Both the position numbers and the translations under genes were made by a program. A stretch of DNA of 64,000 nt from Eopsaltria australis (taxonomy: Eukaryota; Chordata; Aves; Passeriformes; Petroicidae): contig JAVTVJ010001214.1 in assembly GCA_034509425.1 (NCBI GenBank), forward strand, positions 186,001 through 250,000, written 5' to 3'. The notes under the pieces were generated by a model. That model did not search any database, was not told where the DNA came from, and saw nothing but the letters and a program-made list of their open reading frames with translations. Shown here piece after piece: positions 21,165 through 32,700 of the stretch. How positions within the stretch are numbered: the stretch's first letter is position 1; the number at the start of each line of letters is the position of its first letter.

Positions 21165-21975
21165 TACAGTGACTACAATTTTATCACTGAAGAAGCAAAA
21201 TTATGCATGATGTAACACTAAAGAAGGTAACTTTATGTATAAACCTATCCATAAGAGTGATTCTGTGCTCTCCCTGCTCCTTTTCTGATGGAGCACCAGC
21301 ACCAGGAAGGGCTGAGGGCCTCAGCTGCCCTCCAGGTACCAGCAGAGCAGTTAAAGGTCAGAGATCTGTGCAGAGAGCTGGGAGTTGACTGTGAGCCAAC
21401 TCAAATGATGACAGGTGCAGAAATTTGATTCATAGTCAGATAATCCGTAGTAGTTCCACTTTCACACTCTGCTGCAGCAAAAAGCCTGATTTCCCGGAAT
21501 GACCTTGCTGCCCCAATAAAAGTGGAAGCCGCACCCACGGGAGAGCCACGGCTGTATAAAGAGGGGCTTGCACTGGGCTTCTCCCAGCCCGGGAGCTGCG
21601 GGGCACGGAGGGACACGGTAGGACCCTGGGGATGAGCTGTGGGGCTGGGAGCAGGGAGCAGCAGGGAGCGGGGTCTTGTTGGTCTCCTGCCTCCTGTTCG
21701 CTGTGCTTTGCCATGGCTGGGAGATGGCAGGGCAGGAGAAGAGCGGTGTGAGGGCAGCGGGCGGGTGGTGTGTGCTCCGAGCGTGGGCTGCAGGAAGGCG
21801 CCTTTGGTGGCAGCCGCTTTGGGGGAGCTCGGGGGAGCCGTGTGCGCTGCGGGGCTGAGCTGGGAGGGGGGGCCGGGCTCAGAGGGGTGGGAGCGGAGCG
21901 GCGGGGGAAGGAGGAGGGATGCGGGGGGATGGAGGGGCAGAGTGAAGGGTGCAGAGGGGCAAAGCCTGGCCCCAG
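21165..21975 (+). promoter_or_regulatory. GVIN promoter and first-exon block, copy serving GVIN copy 2
   Basis: About 810 bp that is duplicated at 35805-36620. It has a TATA box TATAAA at 21555-21560, an exact STAT/GAS motif TTCCCGGAA at 21491-21499, and an ISRE-like AGTTCCACTTTCAC at 21452-21465 (one base from AGTTTCNNTTTC). A candidate first-exon donor ACG|GTAGGA has its GT at 21618-21619. It lies 5.1 kb upstream of the acceptor at 26746 and on the same strand. GAS plus ISRE fits the known interferon inducibility of VLIG genes. First-exon limits are inferred. Confidence 0.65.
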
Positions 21976-23570
21976 AGCTGCCAGCGGGGCTGCCAGGGAT
22001 ACACAGATCCCTTGCGGAGCCCCTTCCCTGCCGCCAGCCCCTGCCCGGCCGGGAAACGCTCCCCGCAGGCGGGGCCGACCCTGCCCGGCCCGGGCAGCCC
22101 CAGCCCCGCGCTGGGGCCGGATGGCTGCGCTCCCCTGAAGGCAGCAGCGATCGGGGATCATTCCTTTTCCTCCCCATGCAGGGAGGGTGGGATCCTCCTC
22201 TCTTACAGTCTAAATGTCACCACCCAGGGCGCTCTGGTCCCTGGGGCAGCCCCTCAAAGGCAACAGCGCTTCCAGAGCCCCTTTCCCTGGGGCAGGGCTG
22301 GGGAAAACACTCTCGGGGGGCTGTTCCTGTGAAACAGGGAGCAGGCATTCCCACGGCAGGTGATGCTGCCAGCCTTGCTGCTTCAATTCTTTGCTTCCAA
22401 CGGGGAGCTCGATCCTGAGTTATCCCTTCAACGTGCTTAGTGTCTCTCTGCCAGCACTGACACCGTTGCATGGGGTTTTTCGCTATTCCTGCAGCAATGG
22501 GAAGCCGTGGTGGGACAGCCAAGGGTGCCTGGGGGCGGGTTCAGAGTCCCCCTCTCCAGGGCCCTGAGCTTCCCCCCAGCAGTAGCTGTGTGATGTGGGC
22601 AGTGTGGGATGGGGCCTGTGCTGCCCCATTGTCAGTGCTGCTCCCCGGCTCTGCCCCTCTACACCTTGTCTCCTTCCCCGAGAGCACAGATGTTCCCTGG
22701 ACAGGCTCTCACCCATCAGCACCCCCAAGGACTTCTCCTCAGGGCTGCTCTCAATCCATTCTCTTCCCAGCTTCTCCCTGTGCCTGGAATTGTCTTGGCC
22801 CAGGGGCAGCACCTGCACTTGGCCTTGTTGACCTTCACAGACTTTGCTCTGTCCCAGCCCTCCAGCATGTCCAGCTTCCCTCTGGTGGGGGAATGTGGCT
22901 TTAGTTCCCAGGTCAAACCCTGCTCTGATCACCTCCCCAGAAGAGCCCTGAGGAGTCTTTGCTCCCTGGTTGCTGGAGGAGAAGGGTTGGCCTCCAGTGC
23001 TCCTTGGAATGTTTCCTCCATGCTCGTGAGTTGCATTCTCCCAACTGTCTGCTCTTCTCCTTTAGAATTTTGAGCTTTTCCTTCCCAGTGCTCTTCCTCC
23101 TGAGTTCTCGAGGTGGTTCCTGTCTTCTCCACACCCCCCTGTGTCCCAGGCCTGCCACTGCTGCTGTGCTGTGTCCCCTGAGCTGGGACCCTTGGCTGCC
23201 GGTGTCTGCTGGGAAGCCAAGGCTGGGAGCAACTGGAGCATCTGCTGTGAGGTGGGTGAGGGGAATCAGAGCCCACAGCCCTTGCTCAGATTGCTCAGAT
23301 CTGCAGGGACTCCCTAGGGAAAGGTGCTCCTGAAGGTTCTGGAAGGGTGCAGGAGCCCAGTCCAAGCCCCTTGGATCGATATCTGTGCTGGTAAGGGTCT
23401 TGTGGCCTTGGTGGGATGGAAGCTGAATGACCAGGAAGGTTTTGTGCATGGAAAGAATCTCTCCAGTATCCAAGTGATCTGAGACTGGGATAATTCTTAG
23501 GCTTTGTGACAGTGTCAAAACCCCAAATGTAAAGGCAGGTGTCCAGGGAGGTCACCAGCTCTGTTAGGGT
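21976..23570. other. intron-like, gene-free GC-rich sequence
   Basis: This is presumed first intron of GVIN copy 2. The GC-rich stretch gives several long open frames on both strands that share no domain features and largely overlap each other. I see no conserved exon or RNA gene. Confidence 0.5.
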
Positions 23571-23572
23571 TA

Positions 23573-23615
23573 GAATCATGGAATCATGGAATGGCCTGAG
23601 TTCAAAGGTCTTTTG
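23573..23615 (-). mobile_element. CR1 3' tail
   Basis: GAATCATGGAATCATGGAATGG is the terminal octamer array of a CR1 LINE in reverse orientation. It is immediately truncated by the adjoining LTR-like repeat. Confidence 0.6.
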
Positions 23616-23619
23616 CCAG

Positions 23620-25485
23620 TAGGCAGGATCAGCACAAAAGACACAGACATCAACTTAAGGAATTAATGTAGTTTAATGTAATTACGGCAAAGTAGTTGTT
23701 GAATGTTGTTTACTGTAACTACTGTAACGGCAAAGAATCACAAAAAGATAAGCTCAGCAAATCACCCGTCCCAGTTTAAAAGGACAGGTGTCTGCTGTGG
23801 GAGGTGGGAACCTTCCTGGAATAGAAAAGATGGCCTCCTCCCTCTAAATTTTTGTAACTTTGAAATTACAGGGCTTTCAGGCACATATGTGGGAACAGGA
23901 ATAACAGTTCTTTACTAGAATATATACAAAAAGACAAACAACAACAACAACAGAAGCAGCAACAAACAGAACAGAAACCCAATGACAGCCTTTTCCTGCC
24001 CATCAAGCGCTTTCTCCTTTGGTGTAGTTACAACCACAGCCAGCAGGGGTGCAGGCGGACCTGCAGTGACTCCTTGCAGCCGGCAGAGGGCGCTGGCAGG
24101 GGCAGGGCAGGGGCGATGACTCCCCTGCGGCTGCAGGGGGCGCTGTGGCGCGAGCTCAGCGGCCTCTCCACTGCAATGGTGGCTCTGGCCACAGGGGAGA
24201 GGGGAGATGGCTCCTCTTGCAAAACTCACAGGGAGCAGCCGGTCTCAGCGCCACTCCTGGTGGTGAACTGGACTGCAGCAGTAAGCTCAGAGCAGCGGGC
24301 TGGAACAGCAGAGGTGAGCAGACCCATGGAGGTGAACAAAGTGTAGCAATAACCCTGGAGCAGCAGCAGAAACAGCTGGGGGCCTGGTGGGCCCAGGAAG
24401 AGAGAGAAGGTGGAGGGGGGAGTGTTTGGGATTTCACCCTGGCTCTCAGGTGTCCTGTGTGATGTTCTGGTGACAGCAGGAGCAGCCAGGCTCCTGTAAG
24501 GAGCTGGGAGATACTTTCTATGAGAGAGGGAGGAGGTGGTGGGCCCAGGAGGGTTTCCCCTGAGGCACCAAAGCAGATGGTGAGGGTCCCTCCCAGTGAG
24601 GTTGGGTGTTGGAAGGTCCCAGCTGAATGGCTGCTCTTGTGAGCAGAGGTTCTCCCATGGTAAGGAGAAGCAGTGAAGGAAAACTCCACAGTAGCAGTGA
24701 ATCCTGCTGGCAGCAGCAGCCCAGCACCAAAACCACAAGCGTCTGCCCTCTGAGCTGGGCAAAGACTCCCTCCCCCCAGCTAAGAGACTGCTGCAGCCAC
24801 ACCTGTTCTCCCCTGCCTCCCAAAACCACTTCCATGTAATTCCAAGACTCCCAGGTGCATCTTTTGTCTTTAAGTCCTGTCCATTCATCATCTCTGGGGC
24901 AACAAATGGGAAGAAAATTCCCTGGGGGGGGGGGGGGGAAAGAGAGAAAAATCCTAACTCCCAACAGCACCTAATCATTATTACCAAAGATTACTTGTAA
25001 TGGTTTAAGAAAGATACATCAGCAGTTAACCTGAAACTTCACCATCATCCCGAACCACACATCAGCCCCTGCCACGGCAAGGGAGTGAAAAGCCGCTGCC
25101 ATTAACTGGGAATTGCTGTGGTGCTTCCACCCACAGCAAAGAGGCTTCCAACTTTGCTGTGAGAGGGCCCGGCTTTTACCGTGTTGAATAAACAAGCTGA
25201 CATCACATCTGGTTTCATTCTCCTCTTGGGTTCTTCCCAAAGCCTGGCCAGGGCAAAAGGGGAAAACAAGGGAGTTGTTTTGGATCCTACAGCCCCAAGC
25301 AAAGCCGCATGTCTGATTTCATGGCCTTGTCCGATTTCTAAATACAGAAAAGTAAATACTTGTTTTCCAATGAAGGGATACATTGGTCATATTGCTAATG
25401 ATACTTCATTAATGAGTGGACACATACAACGTTTGTTTGAAGGTTCCTCTAGAGGCTAACTTTAGCTAAAGGCCTGTTGTTTAGG
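23620..25485 (-). repeat. interspersed LTR-like repeat, copy 2, split by LTR family M copy B
   Basis: Two segments, 24967-25485 and 23620-23766, together match 11225-11935 in inverted orientation. The junction continues exactly across the inserted LTR: GGTG plus TTGCTGAGCTTATC is contiguous in the other copy. This confirms the insertion and gives the relative age order. A run of 14 G lies at about 24925-24938 inside the inserted LTR. Confidence 0.7.
23767..24966 (-). mobile_element. LTR family M, copy B (solo LTR)
   Basis: On the minus strand the roughly 1200-bp element starts TGTTGGGAGTTAGG and ends ...AAACTGGGACG. The flanking pentamers TCACC (23762-23766) and GCACC (24967-24971) differ by one base and are read as the target-site duplication. 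It shares the GC-rich GCAGNNNNNGGGGGCGC core with copy A but has only degenerate, unexpanded minisatellite units. A short TATATATTC lies where copy C carries its large microsatellite. Confidence 0.8.
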
Positions 25486-25699
25486 CCCCAGTACTTCAGA
25501 AGGGACACACAGGGATCCTGGGAGAGGCAGGACTGAAAGATTTATTGAAATCCAAAAAGCTCAGATCAAATGGATTTCCTTGATCACTTCCATGGGTGAT
25601 TGTGTCAAGAAAAGTCTTGTAAAAGATAATTCAGTGTGATAAGCAGGACCTTCACCTCCTGAGCCTGTGCTGGTTGTGGTCCATGACTGCCTTGTCCTT

Positions 25700-26746
25700 T
25701 TTCAATCAAAAGTGACCAGCACTGATGGACCCCACTACCTTCCAGAGCCTTTTCCCAGGAGCCCTCCCTAAACTGTTCCCTGAGCAGCCTGAAGTCTGCT
25801 CTCCTCATGGCCAGGGTTGAAGGTTTGCTGGCACTTCTCCTCCTGTCACCAGAGATTTTATACTCAGTGGCTCCGTGGTGGCTGTGGCCAAGACGGCCAC
25901 CAATGGGCACTTGCCTGACGAGAGCCTCTGTGGTAAGGAGCAGCAGATCACAGAGGGCACCTCTGTGAGTTGGCTGCCAGCATCTCCAGTCTCTCCTGAT
26001 GGGAATCCTCACCAGGCTGCCCCAGGCACAGCTGTGGGCAGGGACAAGGTGGATTTTCCCTGGGCACTGGGGTGGGTGGGTCCCCCGAGTGTGCCAGGAA
26101 GCAGCTGCTGGGAAGAGGCGTGAGTGGGGCGAGGGAGGGGCTGGGCGCCGGCAGCTGGAGCAGGAGCACAGGTCAGAGCCCGTGTGGCCATGCCGGGCGT
26201 GGGGGGAGTGTGTGTGGGGAGTGTGGGGTGCCCGTGGGGGGAGTGTGTGAGCGCTGCCTGCGGGTGCTGGGAGCAGCAGGCTGGGCCAGCCAGGGAGCAG
26301 GGCAGGCGTGGGGCTGGGCAGAGGGTGCAGGATGCAGGCAGGGCTGTTGGATGGGCAGAGGGGCTGTGCCAGTGCTCGAGGGAGCCAGGAATGGCCCTGG
26401 CTGTCTGCACTTGTGGATTGAGGAGTTGTGTTGGGAGGATGTGGGTGATGGTGAAGGCGGCACCTTGTCCAGGGCAGGTTGTGTGGCTAATTGAGTCTGT
26501 GTGTGTGTGTGTGTGTGTTTGTCTTTTCTATGGGATACACGTTCAACTTCAGGGTTTATCCTGGAAACAGGAAAGCAACAGGCACATGCAGAGTGCTGGG
26601 AAGGAGACCCTGGCTCTTGTGCCATGCCAGGCTCCAGCAGCCGGGTGGGAGCGATCCCCAGGGCCGCATCTGCTGCAGAGCCTCTGCCAGGAGGCTGGGG
26701 CCTCTGACAACACACCTTAGGCAAAGTCTCTTTTCTTCCTCCACAG
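25700..26746 (+). other. 5' flank/intron end of GVIN copy 2
   Basis: Homologous to 1690-2763, with a further partial copy at 38390-38632. It ends with the same pyrimidine tract and CCACAG acceptor (26741-26746) two bases before the ATG. A (GT)n run lies at about 26498-26520. The open frame running through it into the gene (26491-26748) is not considered coding. Confidence 0.65.
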
Positions 26747-26748
26747 CC

Positions 26749-29700
26749 ATGGGTTCACAGCAGGACACACAAAAGGGCGATGCAAAGGCACAGCTCCTGG
26801 CAGAGGCATTTGAGAAGGAAGGATTGGATGCTGGATACTGGCTGCCCAAAGTGTCTCAGATCCTGGGAATCAAGTCCACAGAAGCCCTCAAACATCTGGA
26901 TTATAAAGACTACCTCAAGCTGGAATGTGAAGCACAGCACCCTTGGGAAAAAAAAGCACTCCGGAAACTCCTGAAAATTAAAGATGCTGAAACAGCCTCT
27001 AAAGATCTGCAGAAGCAGCACTTGGAGAAGACAAAGCAGAGACAAGAAGTGGCCAAAAAAGCCCTGAATGATCTGACAGAAATGCACAACAGCCGCAGCC
27101 ACAGCCAGGATGCTCTGAGGCAGAAAGCAGAGACTCTGTGGCAAGCCATGGAGATTCCCAAAGAGTTCTGGCCACCACCAAAGACACCCTTGGCAGATAT
27201 GCTGGAGAGCATCCACAAGCAGCTGGAACAGCAGGAGTTGTCAGTGGGCAGGAGGGAGAACATCCCCGACATGGAGGTGCTGAGGCGGGCGTCAGGGGGA
27301 CTGGCCCTGCAAGGCATCTACAGAACCAGCAGAACTGAAGATGTGCTTGCAAAGCGAGAGCAGCTCCTGCAGGTTCCTGAGGGATTCCAACTCGTTGGTC
27401 CAGAGCAAGGATCACTGCTTGAGAGGAGGGAGTTCTCCTCCTCTGCAGCAGAATCCACTTTCACCAAGTCCATGGAGCAGCTGGGGTTCAGCATCAGTGT
27501 TTCTGCCAAAGCCTCATTCTGGAGGGTCCTTCTGGATGTGGGTATAGATCCCAGCAGCTCCTCACAGTCACAGGACACCCAGCAGTCCCACTCTGAGCAG
27601 AGCTACTTTTGCACCACCATGTACCAGTACATCCCTCTGGCCTCCTGCTACTTCCAAAGTCATCAGCTTCGCCTCTCAGATGCTGCTCTGCGGGAGCTAC
27701 AAGACATTGAGAACCTTTTGGGCTTCACTCAGGAAGACAAGGCCCCCCTGCTGAATAGGTGTGAGAGATTCTTCCGCAGGTTTGGTTCCCACATAAACCA
27801 GGGTCCCATCCACTTTGGGGGGATATTCTGGTGGAAGGCGTCTACAGAAGGGTTCCGAGCCGAGCAGCGGGAAGAGATGAAGCGACAAACCTGTGAAGCA
27901 CTGAACAGCTTTGTCAGGAAGAGCTTTGGTGCCTTCGTGGCCAGTGCTGCGGGGGCCTTGGATGTTTCCAAATCCAGCTCAAAGGCTTCTGTCCAGGGAG
28001 GAGCAGGAGAGAGTTCCCACACAGCAATTCAACTCTATGTGGTCAACACAGGGGGCCCATCCGACACAGCTTCTCTTCCTCAGTGGAAAATGGGGCTCGT
28101 GTCTGATAACACAACATGGTGCGTTATCAACCGCGGCTCTCAGGTGATCCCAGTGTGGGACATCATCCCACGCAGTCACAGCAAGGATTTTAAGTCCGTC
28201 AGTCAGGTGAGCGGAGCACTCAGGGCTGCGTACACAGAGCTGACAAATCAGAGCGCAGGCACCACTTTTGGAGAGGAACTGGGCAATGCAGTGCAAGAGG
28301 CCAGAGATTTCATGGTGTCTGTGAAGACCTGGGAGGTGACGGCAGATGACAGGAAGCTGCAAAGCCTGATGGAGCTAAAAGATGATCTGAATGCAAAAAC
28401 CAGGAACCCCAGTGTGTGGATCAATGTGTGCCTGTCAGACAAAGCCCTGCAGGACTTCCTGGTGAACACCGTGCGCAGTTGCCAGGAGTCACCTCCAGAA
28501 AACACCACCTCTATCAAGGTAATGTTGAGGAGCCTTCTGTATCCTCATATCTACTCTGTCAAGGACTTCCCTGAGGCTTCCTTCATTATGCAATGGATCT
28601 TCCAGACTGAGCACCCGCTTCCCAAATCTCCCAAAGTCTCTGATCTTGAAGAGCTCATCAAGACACTGCAGCAAAAGAAGGAGCACATCTATGCTGTCAC
28701 CTATGCACCAGGAAGCTCTGCGTCTGCTGTTCTTGAAGCAAAAAAAGAAGCCACCCTGACCAGCAGCCTTGCGATTTATTCCTTACTCCAGTCTCTCCAG
28801 GAAAGGGCTGAGAAGGATATGGAACTGTTGGTGCTCTTGATTGCCATCAGCACAGGGTACCAGGTGGAAGGCAGCACTTTTCTGCACCTCCTTGGACACC
28901 CAGAAATTCAGTACATGGCCAAGGAAATGGAAGCGGCACATAAGGAGTACATGGACCTCAAGGAGCAAGATGCTGACAGAGCTGAGGCCTCCCTTCTGCT
29001 GATGGGTCTGACTGTGACACCAGAAAGTCGAGAGCTGTCCCCTGAGCAGAAGAGGGAGCGTTTAATTTTCATGGAAGATCACAGGAAAGGCTTGTGGTCC
29101 ACACGGATAAAGAATCTCCTCCAAAAGCACAGTGCAAGTGAAGATTGGAAGAGGCTAGAAGGGGACTTGCATTCCTTGATCAATGGGTGCTTGGATGACA
29201 AACTGGACGAACAGAGGATGCAGAACATACTCAGAGACCTGGAAGAAACTTTTCCAACACCGGAGCCCCTCAGTCAGTCCCAATCCAAGTCAGACAGCAG
29301 AGAATCCAAAGGAAACGAAGCCATTGCAAACCAGGAGTTTTTCCAGCTGCTCAAGCGCCTTGGACTCGAAAGTCACTATCCAAGGAAAATGGGGATGAAA
29401 GATTTCCACACCATCTGCAAGACATCTCTGCAGGACAGCCAGCCCAGCCAGGACACAGAACTGCCATGTTATTTCTTGCAGAAGCTGTTAACTGTGGATT
29501 ACCGGGTGAGGTACCTGATTTGCTTGGATGAGAGCAACCCAGGACTTGCACACATGCCAGAAACTAAACAGCAAGAGGATGAGCAATCAGACTCCTTTGA
29601 AAGCTTTTTTGATGATGTGAAGGACGAAGCCCCTGAAGCTGCAAGCAGGGACAGCCATGTGCACCCCATGGACCTGCAGATGGCCATTTTCCATTGTGCT

Positions 29701-32700
29701 GATGACTTCCTGAGACAGTCCCTTGCAACCAAGCTGGCGTTCTGCCAACTGGCGCTGCCTCTGCTGGTGCCCAACCCGTGCACTTCACACATTGAGTTCC
29801 CGCTCTACGCCCTCAGCCAAATCCAAAGGAGCTGGAAAGAGGTGGAGAAGTCAGGAAAGCAGGCTGGAACAAAGAGTTATAACAACAAACTCATCTCTCA
29901 GGCACAGACATCCATCGTGTCCTTCATCCGCATTGGCAGCTCAGCCTCATCTTCCAAGTCTCAGCTCCTGAACGCTCTGCTGAGCAAACGCAAACACGAC
30001 ACTTTCTTCCACCGCCACTGCAGAGGCAGCACCAGAGAGCGTCTGCTGATGGAAGGGGTGGTGGAGATTGCCTGGTACTGTCCCCGTGGAAGCCCTGATG
30101 ACACCTTTGAGTGCTGCGTGGCTTTCTGTAACCTGCATGGAGACGCCAGGGATCACGGGGCACAGCTGCAGTTCCTCCAGGAGATCTCTGCTGTCAATGT
30201 GGCTCTGGTATCTGATTCAGAGCACATGGACAACAGGGGGAAACAGCTTCTGCAGGGCCTGTTGCAGTCACAAAGGCCTTTGGTTTGTCTTCTCACGGAA
30301 AAAGAGAACGCTGCAGCTGGCAGAGCCAGTAAAAACATAAAAATAGGGATCAAGAACAGAAATGAAGCAGAACTGATAGTCCAGCTGAGCAAAACAATTG
30401 GGAATCTCCTGGAAGGCTCTAAGCCACATTTTAGTTTGGACGCCTGCCTGGACAAAGCTCGCCAGCACGGATTCATAGTGGATGCAGATCAACCCACGTG
30501 TGTGACAGCCAAAGCAAAGGCAAAGGAGCTGGTGGAGCTTCTGAAGGAAGAGAAGCTGTCTGAGATCAAATCCCAGCTGCTGCCCCTTCAAGGAAAGCTG
30601 TGGAAGCAGTGGTGCAAAAAGGACAAAGAACTCACTCGCTTGCAGGAGAAGGGGAACAAGAGCATTGAGCATCATCGCAGCCAAATTGAAAACGAGAAGG
30701 CAGAACTAAGAAAAAAGCAACTTGAGCAAGCCTTCCCTCTCAATCCACTGATGAAATCCTTCCTTGGCTTTCTCCAGTCACAGCCAGCAGATACCAAGAA
30801 ATACTTCCTGCACTGGATGAAGGTCTTTATGGACGAGCTGTCCTGCAGTCGCCTTGAAAAACTGAGGAGAGACTACCATGAGTTATGGACGGAAAGAAAG
30901 AAAAGCAAGGAAAAAACCAGTGAGGACACTGAGTTGATGAATCAACTGGATGCCCTCTCTGATGAAATCAACGATTCATCCATCGGCCTGGAGCACCTTC
31001 TGAGAGAGGTAGGGCAGATTTATGAAGCTCTGGAATCAATGAAATCTAAGGAGAGTTTTGTCAAACTGCCAGAAACTGCAGCAGATCTGATGGTTTCAGG
31101 ATATCCCGTGGAGCTGATGGATGGGGATGCTTCTTACGTACCCTTGCACTGGGTAGGAGCAATCTTTGACCGCTTAATTGAGAGGCTGGGGGACAAACGA
31201 GTGTTTGTGCTCTCCGTGCTCGGCATCCAGAGCACAGGCAAGTCCACCCTGCTGAATGCCATGTTTGGTCTGCAGTTCAACGTCAGCGCGGGGAGATGCA
31301 CCCGCGGAGCCTTTATGCAGCTCATCCCAGTGGGCGAGGAGCTGCAGCAAGACTTGGGCTTTGATTTTGTGCTGGTGGTTGACACAGAGGGACTTCGTGC
31401 CATTGAGATGGCCAATAAACAGTCCCTGAACCATGACAATGAGCTGGCCACCTTTGTCATTGGCATTGGCAACATGACCGTGATCAATATCTTTGGAGAA
31501 AATCCATCAGAAATGCAAGATGTTCTCCAGATCGCTGTGCAGGCTTTCCTGAGGATGAAGAAAGTCAATCTTTCCCCAAGCTGCCTCTTTGTCCACCAAA
31601 ACGTGGGAGAAACAACTGCCAAGGAGCAGAACATGGAAGGACAAAGGCGTTTGCAGAAAAAGCTGGATGAAATGACCGTGGTAGCCGCCCAGCAGGAATT
31701 CTGTGACATCTCCTCCTTCAGCGATGTCATCGGCTTTGATGTGAAGACCCACATTCACTACTTTGCTCACCTGTGGGAAGGAGACCCCCCAATGGCACCA
31801 CCCAACCCCACCTACAGCCAGAACGTCCAGCAACTAAAGAGCAAAATCCTCCAGGCTGCCCAGACCCAGTCACAGCGCGGCATTTTGAGCCTCTCAAGCC
31901 TGAAAGTTCGTATTGGTGACCTCTGGAATGCTTTGGTGAATGAAAACTTTGTTTTCAGCTTCAAGAATTCCCTGGAGATTGCTGCATACAGGAAACTGGA
32001 AAGTGCCTTTAGTCAGTGGACCTGGAGGCTGAGGAGTCAGATCTTAGATGTACAGATGAGACTGGACAACAAAATTCGGAATGGGGACTTGCAGAATGTC
32101 ACCAGAGAACACCTTGAAGGGCAGTTGCAGGAGACAAGTGATGCCATTGAGAGAGAAGTGGGAAAGTTTTTCAGGGAAGACAAAGACCATGAGACACTGG
32201 TCCAGTGGAAATCAAGCACAGAGCAGAAGCTGAAAGAACTAAAAGAGAGTCTTTTTCACGAAACGAAAAAGAAATGTGAGAATCTCATTGAGTTACAGAA
32301 GGAGCAGAGGAAACTGGATGCAAAGAAGCTGGAATATGAAGCCGAGCTCCTGAGAAGGAGCAGGGAATTGGCTGGAACTCTGGAAGGGAGGAGCCTCAGT
32401 GAGAAAGAATTGAGAGACAATTTCATTTTTGTCTGGAACAAGTGGATTGCTGAAGTCTCCCGTGCTACTCGTCCTCCAGAAAGGGTAGATATCAATGCAG
32501 AAATTGAAGATGTCCTTCTAGAGCACTTTAAGGAGCCAGGTTTCCATTCACAGATCACATCATTTTCCAAAGACAGAGGATTTTCTTTTGACATGGAGAA
32601 ACATGTCATGAAGAAAAAGCATTTTGGTGTCATCACTAAGAGGATTTCTGATGCTGATATGATCAACTTGCAGGGCATCACAGACAACATCATAGCATCT

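Noticed and set aside
21401..22418. Long frames on both strands over the GVIN promoter block
   Set aside because: They overlap each other, cover the TATA box and first exon, and arise from GC-rich sequence; the duplicate at 36 kb preserves the DNA but not the frames.
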